This document shows positions 46,611-55,856 of a DNA stretch of 64,000 nucleotides, piece by piece. The position numbers were made by a program, and so were the translations under genes. The notes beneath the pieces were generated by a model. That model saw only the letters and a program-made list of their open reading frames with translations, made no database searches and was not told the origin of the DNA. This DNA is from Polaromonas sp. (GTDB lineage Bacteria > Pseudomonadota > Gammaproteobacteria > Burkholderiales > Burkholderiaceae_C), in contig JANYGP010000071.1 in the NCBI GenBank assembly GCA_025362315.1, forward strand, positions 124,001 to 188,000, in the 5' to 3' direction. Each line of letters begins with the position of its first letter. Position 1 is the first letter of the stretch.

Positions 46611-48101
46611 TCAGGCAACGTGCAATAGCGGATTGAGCCTTGCCTTTAGCAAGCTGCGCAGCATGGGACTGGCCATCACCGCGCTAATGATCACAAGCAG
46701 CGCAAAGACAGCGCCGCTCATCATGCTTAACAACAGGCTCAAATCACGCAGAAACGGCTTGAGCGCCACCAGCGCCCCACAAACCAAAAGTGGAGGCAAG
46801 CAGGCAAACGTCGAAAAACTGCCCGCGATGCTTTGGCGTTCAAGCAGCATCAGCATACCGGCCATACCCGCAAAAACGGCATTGAGCAACCACATGACGT
46901 TGGTTCCGGTGTTTGTGCTGCTCAAATTGCCTAACAAACCAACACCTAGTAACGCAACGAGCCCGGACACCATCACCCACACGGCAACCTGCATGCGCCC
47001 ATTTGCCGCCATCACTGTCAGCAGCACCGCCATCAGCGCCTGCGGTAGCAGCGACCAAATGCCAACGGCGCTCCACTGCGCAATTATTTCCAGGCTGGCA
47101 GCGCTCATGCGGCCCCAGCCAAACAGCAAACCAGCGAGGGGTAACGCAAACGTTGCCACCACACAGGCAGCGGCGCAGGCCAAGGCCCACGCCGTTAAAA
47201 ACGCCAGGCCAACAGCCTGATGCCGTGCGGTTGAGCCCACCTCAGTACGGGTAATCGCCGGAAACGCCAGGCTGGCTACCAGTTGCACAGCCAGCACCAG
47301 CGGTAGTTCAATCAGCTTCCAGGCGTAATTAAAACTGGCCAGAGCGCCCTCCCCTGCGCTGGACGACAAACTGCGCGCCACCAGGGGGAACACCAACAGC
47401 AAGCCTGACGACAGCGCCGCCCACAACCACACTCGGGCAGCTGGCAGACGAGTTGCGTGCCCAACGGCGGTAGGCTGAGGGCGAGTCGGCAAACGCCAGG
47501 CTAGCCAAGTTAGCCTACCCACCATGGCAATGGTCAAACATATTCCTAACACCGTCAACGCCGGCATCTGAGACGCAGCGCTTTTAGCTGCTATAACCAA
47601 GCCACCAACCAGCGCCAGATTAACAATCAGATTCCCGGCATACATGCCGACAAAGTCACGCTCATGTTGCAGCCGGGTTACCCACAACGCTGCCAGCATG
47701 GCCAGCGGAAGCGCTAACGCGCTCCAGCCAAGCGACGCAGCACTGAGTGCTTTGAGTTCCGCGCTCAAACCGGGGGCCAGCGCCTGCACCAGGGCATGCC
47801 TGAACAGCCAAACCAGCCCGCCCAACGCAAGCCCGCCACCTGTCAGGACGTAAGCAACTTTTTTTTGCCCTGCAGCTAACGTGCTCAGGCTTTGATTTGC
47901 CCAAACCGGCAGCAACACATAAGACAGCGCCCCACTGACCAACATACCCACCAACAAGTCTGGAAGCGTGAACATAACGATGACCACATCGCCCATGCCA
48001 GTGCTGCCAAAGGCAGCGGCTTGAGCAGATTCGCGCAGCAAGCCAAGCACGCGACTCAGTAGCAATAAACCGAATGAAAATATACCAGCGCGCAGATACA
48101 T
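46611..48101 (-). CDS. MurJ/MviN-like lipid-linked oligosaccharide flippase
   Basis: 496 aa with about 13-14 hydrophobic segments. N-terminus FGLLLLSRVLGLLRESAQAAAFGSTGMGD is the MurJ/MOP signature. Because it is at the head of the glycan run, it probably flips the undecaprenyl-linked product of the PglC-like transferase rather than lipid II. It is a MurJ-type paralogue, not a Wzx of the usual type; the housekeeping murJ is probably elsewhere. Start ATG 48101, divergent from lysS. Confidence 0.8.
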   Translation of the reverse strand: MYLRAGIFSFGLLLLSRVLGLLRESAQAAAFGSTGMGDVVIVMFTLPDLLVGMLVSGALSYVLLPVWANQSLSTLAAGQKKVAYVLTGGGLALGGLVWLFRHALVQALAPGLSAELKALSAASLGWSALALPLAMLAALWVTRLQHERDFVGMYAGNLIVNLALVGGLVIAAKSAASQMPALTVLGICLTIAMVGRLTWLAWRLPTRPQPTAVGHATRLPAARVWLWAALSSGLLLVFPLVARSLSSSAGEGALASFNYAWKLIELPLVLAVQLVASLAFPAITRTEVGSTARHQAVGLAFLTAWALACAAACVVATFALPLAGLLFGWGRMSAASLEIIAQWSAVGIWSLLPQALMAVLLTVMAANGRMQVAVWVMVSGLVALLGVGLLGNLSSTNTGTNVMWLLNAVFAGMAGMLMLLERQSIAGSFSTFACLPPLLVCGALVALKPFLRDLSLLLSMMSGAVFALLVIISAVMASPMLRSLLKARLNPLLHVA

Positions 48102-48203
48102 GGTGTGAATTATCAAGGCTTCAACTCACGCAGTTAACCGGGCCTGCAAATGCAACGTAGTAAAAACTTAAAATCACAGGTTTATTGCACAACTGACCGC
48201 CTC

Positions 48204-49748
48204 ATGACCCCCCAAACAACGCCATCTCCAGCCCCCCAAGACGAGAACCAGCTAATGGTTGAACGGCAGGGCAAACTGGCCGCCCTGCGCGCTGCGGGCA
48301 TTGCTTTTCCGAACGATATCAAGCCTCAGCACCGGGCCGAGGCCTTGTTTGCCCAGTACGACAGCTACACCAAAGAAGAGCTGGAGCCACTGGCCGTTAC
48401 CGTCAGCGTGGCGGGCCGCATGATGCTCAAGCGCGTGATGGGAAAAGCCAGCTTTGCCACGCTGCAAGACGCGTCGTTTGGCCCATCGGGTGGTCGCATT
48501 CAGGTTTACATCAATAACGACGGCGTGGGCGAGGAAGTTCACAACGGCTTCAAGCATTGGGATTTGGGCGATATTGTGTGGGCCAGCGGCACGCTGTTCA
48601 AAACCAAAACCGGCGAGCTGTCGATTCACGCGACCGCCATTCGTCTGGTCACCAAAAGCCTGCGGCCTCTGCCCGACAAATTCCACGGCATGGCCGACCA
48701 GGAAGTCAAGTACCGCCAGCGTTATGTGGACTTGATCACTGACGAATCAGCTAGAGCCCGCTTTGTGGCCCGCAGCCGAGCAGTCAGCGGCATCCGTGAA
48801 TTCATGGTGGCGCATGAGTTTCTGGAAGTTGAAACGCCGATGCTGCACCCGATTCCGGGCGGCGCCAATGCCAAACCTTTCAAGACGCACCACAACGCAC
48901 TCGACCAGGAAATGTTCTTGCGCATTGCGCCAGAGCTGTATTTGAAGCGGCTGATCGTCGGCGGTTTTGAGCGCGTGTTCGAGATCAACCGAAGCTACCG
49001 CAACGAGGGCATCAGCGTTCGGCACAACCCCGAATTCACGATGATGGAGTTCTATGCTGCATGGTGGAATTATCAGGACCTGATGACGTTTACCGAGGCG
49101 CTGATTCGCGATGTGGCGCAAAGGATTTGCGGCTCACTGCAATTGAGGTATGCCGACAAGCCCGTCGATTTAAATCACCCGTTTGAGCGCCTGACGATTC
49201 GTGAAGCGATTTTGAAACACACCGATGCAACACTTGGAGTGGATGCTGGTGTTGACGACGCTGTGTGGCTGACTGAAAAGCTGAAAAAACTCGGGTTCAA
49301 CGAACAAAAAGACCGCTTGAGCACCCGCACGCTGGCCAGCCTGCAGGTCATGTACTTTGAAGAAACAGTCGAAGAAAAGTTGTGGCAACCGACCTTCATC
49401 ATGGAGCACCCGACTGAAATATCACCGCTGGCACGCGCCAACGACGCACGGCCAGAAGTCACTGAGCGGTTTGAGCTGTACATCACCGGCCGCGAGTTTG
49501 GCAATGGCTTTAGCGAGTTGAATGACGCACAAGAGCAAGCTGCCCGCTTCAATGCCCAGGTCGCAGCCAAAGACAGCGGCGACGACGAAGCCATGTTTTA
49601 TGACCACGACTTTGTACGCGCGCTGGAATACGGCATGCCCCCCACAGGTGGCTGTGGCGTGGGCATTGACCGGCTGATGATGCTACTGACCGACAGTCCA
49701 AGCATCAGGGACGTCATCTTGTTCCCGGCGCTTCGTCGTGAGGTTTGA
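48204..49748 (+). CDS. lysS: Lysyl-tRNA synthetase, class II
   Basis: 514 aa. N-terminal OB-fold anticodon-binding domain (about residues 70-170), motif 2 [20 protein letters not shown], and motif 3 [13 protein letters not shown]. Charges tRNA-Lys. ATG 48204 is preferred over 48150 since the N-terminal sequence then matches the usual short acidic lead. It stands alone after the divergent flippase. Confidence 0.95.
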   Translation: MTPQTTPSPAPQDENQLMVERQGKLAALRAAGIAFPNDIKPQHRAEALFAQYDSYTKEELEPLAVTVSVAGRMMLKRVMGKASFATLQDASFGPSGGRIQVYINNDGVGEEVHNGFKHWDLGDIVWASGTLFKTKTGELSIHATAIRLVTKSLRPLPDKFHGMADQEVKYRQRYVDLITDESARARFVARSRAVSGIREFMVAHEFLEVETPMLHPIPGGANAKPFKTHHNALDQEMFLRIAPELYLKRLIVGGFERVFEINRSYRNEGISVRHNPEFTMMEFYAAWWNYQDLMTFTEALIRDVAQRICGSLQLRYADKPVDLNHPFERLTIREAILKHTDATLGVDAGVDDAVWLTEKLKKLGFNEQKDRLSTRTLASLQVMYFEETVEEKLWQPTFIMEHPTEISPLARANDARPEVTERFELYITGREFGNGFSELNDAQEQAARFNAQVAAKDSGDDEAMFYDHDFVRALEYGMPPTGGCGVGIDRLMMLLTDSPSIRDVILFPALRREV

Positions 49749-49861
49749 TTTACTGCCTTCCCTTCGGAAAGAGTGAGGGCGGGGGCAAGTGCAGAACTGA
49801 AGCTTGGCATTGCGCGTGCCCCTAACCCATCCTTTCCCTTGGGAGGGAGGTAAAAACACAA

Positions 49862-49914
49862 GATTTAGGGCTGTAGCCCAAACAATATGGGCGTGAGCAG
49901 CTCCTAATTTTATA
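49862..49914 (-). repeat. Dispersed ~55-bp palindromic repeat
   Basis: Read on the minus strand: TATAAAATTAGGAGCTGCTC, then CGCCCATATTGTTTGGGCTACAG. It lies between lysS and the metallopeptidase gene. The stretch before it (49755-49855) is a G/C-patterned sequence with TCCC and GGGAGG blocks, perhaps another degenerate repeat. Confidence 0.7.
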
Positions 49915-49926
49915 GTACTGTAAACA

Positions 49927-50436
49927 GTGAAATATTTAAGCGCCTATCCTGAAAGCCTGCAAGCACAAGTTCAGCAGTTGCAAAGCCAGAACAAGCTGGG
50001 CGACATGCTGCTTAAAAAATACCCGCGCATGCACGGTGTGCGCACCGACAAGGCGCTGTGTGACTATGTGATGGCGCTTAAAAACGAGTTTTTGCGCAGC
50101 TCTGAGCCACTGTCAAAAGTTGCTTTTGACAACCGCCTGCAGGTGATTGCCCACGCACTGGGCACGCACACGCAAATCAGCCGGGTACAGGGCAACAAAC
50201 TCAAAGCCAAGCGTGAAATCCGCGTGTCGTCGTTGTTCAAAGAAGTGCCCGAAGAGTTTTTGCGCATGATCACCGTGCACGAACTGGCCCACATCAAAGA
50301 AAAAGACCACGACAAAGACTTTTACAAACTCTGCACCTACATGGAGCCGCAATACCACCAGTACGAGTTTGATTTGCGTGTGTACCTGACGCACATGGAC
50401 GCGAGTGGCAAGCTGGCCTGGGCAATTGCTTCCTGA
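49927..50436 (+). CDS. YgjP-like (M48-type) metallopeptidase
   Basis: 169 aa from GTG 49927. The zinc motif HELAHIKEKDHDKDFYKL is complete (HExxH plus a downstream His), as in YgjP/DUF45 proteins. No membrane segment. The family's substrate is unknown. The start directly follows a copy of the dispersed repeat, so its expression signals may lie in or before the repeat. Downstream (50430-50500) is a set of near-identical ~14-bp units containing TCCTGAAGTT. Confidence 0.85.
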   Translation: MKYLSAYPESLQAQVQQLQSQNKLGDMLLKKYPRMHGVRTDKALCDYVMALKNEFLRSSEPLSKVAFDNRLQVIAHALGTHTQISRVQGNKLKAKREIRVSSLFKEVPEEFLRMITVHELAHIKEKDHDKDFYKLCTYMEPQYHQYEFDLRVYLTHMDASGKLAWAIAS

Positions 50437-50550
50437 AGTTGCCTCCTGAGGTCGCCTCCTCAAGTTACCCCCCGAAGCTTCCTCCTGAAACTACCGTTGA
50501 AAAGCGTTAGTAACGGTGGAATATTTCACCCTGTTGTTGCCATTTAGGGC

Positions 50551-51306
50551 TTACCGGCTCGAACTTCCCTGCACTTCATAGGATCCGAACACTTCCCGCG
50601 CCGAGCGGGTTTCGGGCAAGATATACACGATGCCGTTTGTCCTGGTAAAAGACGGGCTCACCACCTGCTCATAAAACTTGACTGGCACATTGATGCAGCC
50701 GAAAGAAATTCGGTTGTCCAATGGACTGGGCGTGGCCAGGCGCTCTGCCCTGCGTTCCTTGGGCGACCCCTTCACCACCCGATGCAAAGACAGCGCAGAG
50801 TCGTAATCCACCCAAAGCACTTCTTCGCCATGCACATCACGGTCCAGTGATGCGACAAACCGGCCCGCCGGAGTGGTGCGTTCCGCAGGACGAATGCTCG
50901 ACAGCTTGCGCAAGCCGATACCAGGAACTGTGTCATCCCCAATAGCCATCCCCAGCAGTGCAGCAGCAGCACCGCGGATCTGCCCCTGGGCATTGAACAC
51001 AAACACCCGTGCTTGCAATTTGTCGATGATCATGAAAGGCAATTTTCCGTTGTCGGCTGAATCGACAATCCAGTCTGCCAGTTTCTGCGACTCGGAAGAA
51101 GACACTTCAGCTCCAAAATCAGCAAGCGTGGCAACGTAGGCAGTTGCACCTTTCTGCTCTTCAGATGCTGATGCTTCAACGCCTTTGCGCGAACTTGAGG
51201 TTGCAACGGGTTTGCCCTGGACAGGTGTGTTTGACGCGGCCACTGCAGGCAAACTTAAAACACTGGCCCCAGAAGCTAATATGACTAAGCATTTGGCGAG
51301 AAACAT
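50551..51306 (-). CDS. L,D-transpeptidase (YkuD domain)
   Basis: 251 aa. Signal peptide MFLAKCLVILASGASVLSLP, then a low-complexity Ser/Lys linker and a YkuD domain with the catalytic Cys in NRISFGCINVPVKFYEQVV. It cross-links or modifies peptidoglycan in the periplasm. The start is uncertain: ATG 51306 gives a clean signal peptide; ATG 51396 would add 30 polar residues, encoded just after a tandem ACTAAC-type repeat. Neither has a clear ribosome site. Confidence 0.8.
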   Translation of the reverse strand: MFLAKCLVILASGASVLSLPAVAASNTPVQGKPVATSSSRKGVEASASEEQKGATAYVATLADFGAEVSSSESQKLADWIVDSADNGKLPFMIIDKLQARVFVFNAQGQIRGAAAALLGMAIGDDTVPGIGLRKLSSIRPAERTTPAGRFVASLDRDVHGEEVLWVDYDSALSLHRVVKGSPKERRAERLATPSPLDNRISFGCINVPVKFYEQVVSPSFTRTNGIVYILPETRSAREVFGSYEVQGSSSR

Positions 51307-51615
51307 TGAAACCGAATGCGTGTGTTTGAAATTGACCAACCCGACTTTGAACTGGCCTTCAGGCTGGCCATCGAACAGCTTCACATCAATTGGCATATTG
51401 TTAGTGTTAGTGTCAGTGTTGGTGTTGCTGTGTACGGATATGAACTTACAAATGCAACTTGAACATTGAAACGCATGCGTTTTGAATTTGATCAGACTCC
51501 ATCGTGTCAAAACTGCTTGGCTAGATTTTAAACATCTAACAATACCTGATACACGCCCCAACACAGCACTGGTAACAGGTTATTTTGTAAGGATCTGCTT
51601 TGCTCAGGAACAACT

Positions 51616-51649
51616 GGGGCAACGCAGCTGGCAGCAGCTGCGTTGCCCC
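51616..51649 (-). terminator. 15-bp perfect inverted repeat downstream of the beta-barrel gene
   Basis: GGGGCAACGCAGCTG pairs perfectly with CAGCTGCGTTGCCCC across a four-base loop, 20 bases after the stop of the outer-membrane gene. The stem is very stable, but only a weak TTGTT follows, so it may act as a terminator, as an mRNA-protecting stem, or both. Confidence 0.6.
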
Positions 51650-51669
51650 CATGTGTTGGCAGCCCAATA

Positions 51670-52530
51670 TCAGTTGCGACCTTGCCTTGGCTTGCGAACG
51701 GGTGGCTCGTAAGCGGGCATTGGCGCTGGGGCGGGCGCAGGCGCAACAACTGGTGGGGGCGCAGGCGGAGCAGGCGCAACAACAACAGGAGCTGGTGGCG
51801 GTGGTGGAGGCGGTGGGCTAGCCATTGGCACAACAGCCTGCGCTACTGGCGTTTGCACAGGTCCGCCGAAACGGTAGACCAAAGCAAGCGAAGCCATGTC
51901 AATGTAGCCACGGTTTCTGATGGGGTCATTGATGCGGTAACGCTCCAGTTCACCGCGCAATGACAGTGCCGGTGTGATCGCGTATTGCAGGCCAAGACCA
52001 ACCTTCGGGTTGGTTTGGTTGCGGCTTGTATTGGCGGTGTTCAAGGGCAAAACACCCGTGTTTGTAAAACTGGACCGGCTCTGGGTGTAGGCAGCACCAA
52101 CCCGGCCAAAGACCGAAAACTGTTCGCTCAAAGGCAACATGCCCACCAAATCAAGATTCAGGCCCTTGACGCGTGTGTCGCTGTTAAAAGCACCTACTGG
52201 AGCGGTGCTCAACGCATAATTAAAACGACCCAAATCAAAATAGCCACCCTCTACTGCAAAGTTGCGGTTGAGCTGGTAGCCGCCAAAAATCTTGTAGCCG
52301 TTGCTTTTGTTGTCCTCAACGGTTGATCGGACACCGAAACCCTGACCCGCCAGGGTTCCGTTGACAGTGTCGTTGTTGAAATGGCTCCGCGTCTGCCCCG
52401 CATTGACGCCAACATACCCACCGGTAGTTGAGTCTTGGGCAACAACCCACGAACTTGAGAAAGTCCCCAACACAGCAAGAACGGTAAGGCCTAAACCGCG
52501 GCCAACTGTTGGAAATTTTGATAGCGCCAT
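51670..52530 (-). CDS. OmpA-like beta-barrel outer membrane protein with Pro/Ala-rich tail
   Basis: 286 aa. Signal peptide (cleavage near SSWVVAQD), then an eight-strand OmpA/OmpW-type barrel with alternating strands (GGYVGVNAGQ, GYKIFGGYQLNRNFAVEGGYFDL, ALVYRFGG at the end). After residue ~230 comes a proline/alanine tail (ASPPPPPPPPAPVVVAPAPP) ending RKPRQGRN. The peptidoglycan-binding OmpA C-terminal domain normally following such a linker is absent. AAGGAAAC precedes ATG 52530. Confidence 0.85.
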   Translation of the reverse strand: MALSKFPTVGRGLGLTVLAVLGTFSSSWVVAQDSTTGGYVGVNAGQTRSHFNNDTVNGTLAGQGFGVRSTVEDNKSNGYKIFGGYQLNRNFAVEGGYFDLGRFNYALSTAPVGAFNSDTRVKGLNLDLVGMLPLSEQFSVFGRVGAAYTQSRSSFTNTGVLPLNTANTSRNQTNPKVGLGLQYAITPALSLRGELERYRINDPIRNRGYIDMASLALVYRFGGPVQTPVAQAVVPMASPPPPPPPPAPVVVAPAPPAPPPVVAPAPAPAPMPAYEPPVRKPRQGRN

Positions 52531-52749
52531 GATGTTGTTTCCTTAATGATCAAGTTAAAAAGTTCGAGAAAAAAAATAGCTGAAGTTTCACTATTGGTCT
52601 TTTGCAAATCGCCGATGCGCACATCGTCAAAGTCTGAAACGTTTTGATTATTGGTTGGTCGCCACTGAATACTTGTAGGACGACAGCATCATTCGATGTG
52701 GTGTGACAGATAAAAAAAGCATTAACGATGACCTAACAATTTCCTGATA
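52531..52749. other. AT-rich intergenic region
   Basis: No gene is supported. It holds the upstream region of the outer-membrane protein. A TTGACG in minus orientation about 100 bases before the start is a possible -35, but no good -10 follows. Confidence 0.4.
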
Positions 52750-52826
52750 ATTGTTTGGTTATTGTTTGGTTATTGTTTGGTTATTGCTTGGTAATTGCTT
52801 GGTAATTGTTTGGTTATTGCTTGATA
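52750..52826 (+). repeat. Tandem repeat, seven 11-bp units
   Basis: Units ATTGTTTGGTT / ATTGCTTGGTA / ATTGCTTGATA follow without spacers over 77 bases, with the first three identical. The array runs directly into the front of the PIN-domain frame. No protein is expected; it has a slippage-type structure. Confidence 0.9.
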
Positions 52827-52860
52827 ACTCACATGGAACCGCCAAATTGCCATGCTTATT

Positions 52861-53279
52861 TGATTTGCAGTTGCCTTGGACAACACGAAATGCAAATTTC
52901 GCTGGGCATGTCTGTACCTCACCAAGCCTTCATGTCGGCCGTCGGCAGTCATACCTTGTTTGTGTCGCCGGAAACACTTGATGAGCTGGAGAAAGTCTTG
53001 CTCAGACCCAAGTTTGATGCCTACGCCAGCACGGCAGAGCGCGCCACATTTTTTGCCAGGTACAAGCAGAAAACAAGGCTTTTGAAACCCAATGCGCAAA
53101 GCGAACAGATGGCCGAGGGTGCGTGTCGCGATGCGAAAGACTGCGAATTTCTGGCGCTTGCAGTGGCGTGCGAAGTGGGAGTTCTGGTGTCAAGCGATGA
53201 TGACCTGTTGAGCATCAAAACCTGGAACGGTACGCAGATTGTCAATGCTGCTGCTTTTTTGAGCCGCTCAATTCAATGA
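52861..53279 (+). pseudogene. PIN-domain toxin-like remnant, 5' end damaged
   Basis: The C-terminal ~100 residues match the COG1569 PIN-family pattern: LFVSPETLDELEKVLLRPKF, CRDAKDCEFLALAVA and VLVSSDDDLLSI. The N-terminal LDTNV motif, which holds the first catalytic Asp, is missing in this frame. Bases 52870-52893 in another frame read VALDNTKC, i.e. a scrambled and shifted LDTN, so a small insertion plus a one-base deletion probably destroyed it. A frame from 52806 begins inside the tandem repeat and is unlikely to be the natural start. No antitoxin gene is seen next to it. Confidence 0.6.
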
Positions 53280-53539
53280 CATGCCAGCTTGGCCGCTCAC
53301 CCAAGTTCAAAACGCTATTTATTTCGTAGCTGCTTGCGCACGTATCCATTGGACTAGAGGGTGATTTGATAGGTAAAAGTGCCTTTTTGACGCCTAAAAA
53401 TGACTGGGATTGGTTTTAAAAGAGCCTCTGTTGCCTAAAAATTACTTTTAGACCGTTTCAAAAAGCCAAAAGAGACTCCAGGCAAATGGCTATCCTCATA
53501 AACAGCGCCCATCTTTATCGTCACCGGCTGGCTAGCTGG
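53280..53539. other. Non-coding gap with repeat copy
   Basis: 260 bases between the PIN remnant and the ORF6N gene's 3' end. A copy of the dispersed repeat occupies 53315-53370; the rest has no supported gene. Confidence 0.5.
53315..53370 (+). repeat. Dispersed ~55-bp repeat, degenerate
   Basis: CTATTTATTTCGTAGCTGCTTGCGC followed by a diverged second arm (TTGGACTAGAGGGTGATTT). The first arm matches well; the second is worn. Confidence 0.55.
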
Positions 53540-54133
53540 CTAGCTGGCGCCCGGCGCTGCAGCCAGCTTTGCAGATTTTTCAGGTTTTTTGGAGTTTTCA
53601 ACTTTTGCCATCACATCTGCTGTAAAGCCTATTGGCCGGCCCACAGGCTTTGGCTGAGCCATCAGCGCCCGGATGGCCTGCAATACTTCATTCAATGCAT
53701 TGTCGTGATGTAAGACCCGTTGTTCAATGCTCGCCAGCTTGTCTGCCAGCGCTTTGTGGTCTTGCAGCACTGCCGTTAACTGTACAAAGGCGCGCACGAC
53801 ATAAACACTCATCTGCACTGCACGGTCTGAATTGAGCACGCTGGCTCCCATGATGGCGCCGTGCTCGGTGAAGGCAAACGGTAATTTGCGGCGCCCACCC
53901 CAAGTTGATGTCGCAATTTGCGACATCAAGATTTCAGACTCCTGGCTGGTCAGTTGAAACATGAAATCCGCCGGAAAGCGTCCCGGATTGCGCTTGACCT
54001 GCTCATTTAGGCGCCGGGTTTGCACTTCATACAACTCAGAGAGGTCTGAGTTCACCAGCACACGCTGCCCCAGAATCACAACAATCTGCGCAGCCAAAGC
54101 CTGCGCGGAGATGGCCACACTCAACTGATTCAT
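53540..54133 (-). CDS. ORF6N-domain DNA-binding-like protein
   Basis: 197 aa. The N-terminal ORF6N domain is recognisable: ILGQRVLVNSDLSELYEVQTRRLNEQVKRNPGRFP..., then FTEHGAIMGASVLNSDRAVQMSVYVVRAF. The C-terminal part is coiled, ending Lys/Ala rich. Such proteins occur in phages and as orphans in bacterial genomes. Start 54133 follows a GGAG by 5 bases; an in-frame start at 54154 is less likely. No other phage gene is adjacent. Confidence 0.82.
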   Translation of the reverse strand: MNQLSVAISAQALAAQIVVILGQRVLVNSDLSELYEVQTRRLNEQVKRNPGRFPADFMFQLTSQESEILMSQIATSTWGGRRKLPFAFTEHGAIMGASVLNSDRAVQMSVYVVRAFVQLTAVLQDHKALADKLASIEQRVLHHDNALNEVLQAIRALMAQPKPVGRPIGFTADVMAKVENSKKPEKSAKLAAAPGAS

Positions 54134-54636
54134 GCTGCGCTCCAAAAGCAGCACTGAATTTTATCCAGAACACTGTATTTATGTACAGTATTTTAAACAG
54201 CTAAATTGTTAAAAATTGACCATGACAAATTTCAATCCGGGCAGGCAACCCATGTCAAACCGAACTGCGCAGCAATTCTGATGGTGGGGCATCCGTTTTC
54301 GTCAACAGTTGAAGTAAAAGTAGTTCCACATGAAAGCCACAACAAACATCGCCGCGCCAAAGCGGTGCTTGTCCATTGCAACAATCAATTGGGTGGGACT
54401 TGCCAACTCAGTCAGGTGAATGTTCACAGTGTGCTTTGCTGACTGCAGAGATTTTCCAGGTTGCGGCACCAAAATGGCACGGTGTGAAACCATACACCAT
54501 GCGATATTCGACGGCAGATGCCTCGCTCAAATTTCGTAAAAAGCAGGGCAATTCAACGCCTTGTTAAACTGACAAGACACTGGCTCAAAAGGCTTGCGTC
54601 CTGCACCAATCCTTGTCAATTTCCCGGCCTGCCGAT
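54134..54636. other. Non-coding stretch, no supported gene
   Basis: About 500 bases between divergent genes. Only short frames (60-80 codons) overlapping on both strands, none with recognisable content. The uneven codon pattern suggests decayed sequence, but I could not identify a parent. Confidence 0.4.
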
Positions 54637-55752
54637 ATGCCCCCTACCGTCAAACCCAACAACCCCAACTTCTCCTCAGGCCCGTGCGCCAAGCGCCCCG
54701 GTTATGACGTGAGTCAATTGCAGCTGGACACGCTGGGGCGCTCTCACCGTTCTGCTATCGGCAAAGCAGCACTGGGCCTGGTGTGCAGCGAAACCGCGCG
54801 CATCTTGGGTCTGCCTGCTGGCTACCGCGTGGCCGTCGTGCCCGGTTCAGACACGGGCGCAATTGAAATGGCGATGTGGGCACTGCTCGGGGCACGCGGG
54901 GTAGATGTGCTGGAGTGGGAAACTTTCAGTGCGACGTGGACAAATGACATCATGGAGCAGCTCAAGTTGCCCAAAACACGGGTGATCAAGGCAGACTATG
55001 GCGACTTGCCTGATTTGGCCAGCGTCAACTTTGACAATGACGTGGTGTTTGTGTGGAACGGCACAACGTCTGGCGTGAAAGTGCCCGATGGCAATTGGAT
55101 TCCCGAGGATCGCGCCGGACTGACACTGTGCGACGCTACGTCTGCCATATTTGCAATGGAGATGCCCTGGCACAAGCTGGATGTGATCACCTATTCATGG
55201 CAAAAGGTACTGGGCGGTGAAGGCGCACACGGCATGCTGATCTTGAGCCCGCGTGCAATTACGCGGCTGGAAAGCTACACGCCGCCGTGGCCGATGCCCA
55301 AGGTGTTTCGCATGACGGCCAATGGCAAACTGAATGAAAGTTTGTTCAAAGGCGACACGATCAACACACCGTCGATGCTGTGCGTGGCAGATTATCTGGA
55401 CGCACTGCAGTGGGCTGAAAGCATTGGCAGCCTGAAAGGTTTGATTGCCAAAAGCCAGGCTAACCTGAAAGTCATTGAAGATTTTGTTGCCGTCAATGAC
55501 TGGATTTCGTTTCTGGCCAGTGACCCGGCAACAGTGTCTAACACCAGCGTGTGCCTGACGCTGAAAGCCAGCGCTGAACAGGTTAAAAAAATGGTGGCGT
55601 TGCTGGATACCGAAAGCGTAGCGTACGACATCGGCGCGTACAAAGATGCGCCTGCCGGCCTGCGCATCTGGTGCGGTGCAACAGTTGAGGCAGCTGACCT
55701 GATGGCGTTGATGCCATGGCTGACTTGGGCCTATGCGCAGGTAAAAACTTGA
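54637..55752 (+). CDS. serC: Phosphoserine aminotransferase (SerC type 2-like)
   Basis: 371 aa, PLP enzyme. Opening [17 protein letters not shown] and the Schiff-base Lys in [17 protein letters not shown] match the Methanosarcina/alphaproteobacterial SerC branch rather than the E. coli type. It converts 3-phosphohydroxypyruvate to phosphoserine, giving serine. It is alone, with no serA or serB next to it, and flanked by an ORF6N gene and a transporter, so it may be acquired. ATG 54637 is preferred to TTG 54613. Confidence 0.88.
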   Translation: MPPTVKPNNPNFSSGPCAKRPGYDVSQLQLDTLGRSHRSAIGKAALGLVCSETARILGLPAGYRVAVVPGSDTGAIEMAMWALLGARGVDVLEWETFSATWTNDIMEQLKLPKTRVIKADYGDLPDLASVNFDNDVVFVWNGTTSGVKVPDGNWIPEDRAGLTLCDATSAIFAMEMPWHKLDVITYSWQKVLGGEGAHGMLILSPRAITRLESYTPPWPMPKVFRMTANGKLNESLFKGDTINTPSMLCVADYLDALQWAESIGSLKGLIAKSQANLKVIEDFVAVNDWISFLASDPATVSNTSVCLTLKASAEQVKKMVALLDTESVAYDIGAYKDAPAGLRIWCGATVEAADLMALMPWLTWAYAQVKT

Positions 55753-55810
55753 ACGCTTCGCAGTGATTTTTGAATACAAAGCAATATATTCAGGCACAAA
55801 AAGTACGCAC

Positions 55811-55851
55811 AACCCATATAAACAGGGCGCTAGGAGCTACTGATTAAATAG
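55811..55851 (-). repeat. Dispersed ~55-bp repeat, truncated copy
   Basis: On the minus strand: CTATTTAATCAGTAGCTCC, then TAGCGCCCTGTTTATATGGGTT. It sits 6 bases downstream of the transporter operon's last stop. Confidence 0.6.
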
Positions 55852-55856
55852 CATTA

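Noticed and set aside
46611-48101. The essential murJ gene itself
   Set aside because: It heads a glycan operon; a paralogue is more likely, though only a genome search can settle it.
52750-52826. CRISPR-like array
   Set aside because: The 11-bp units have no spacers and no cas genes are near; it is a simple tandem repeat.
53540-54133. Prophage region
   Set aside because: Only one ORF6N gene is present, with no integrase, structural gene, lysis gene or attachment site nearby.
54206-54567. Small genes in the gap upstream of serC
   Set aside because: Frames of 60-80 codons overlap on both strands, with no recognisable protein features or ribosome sites.
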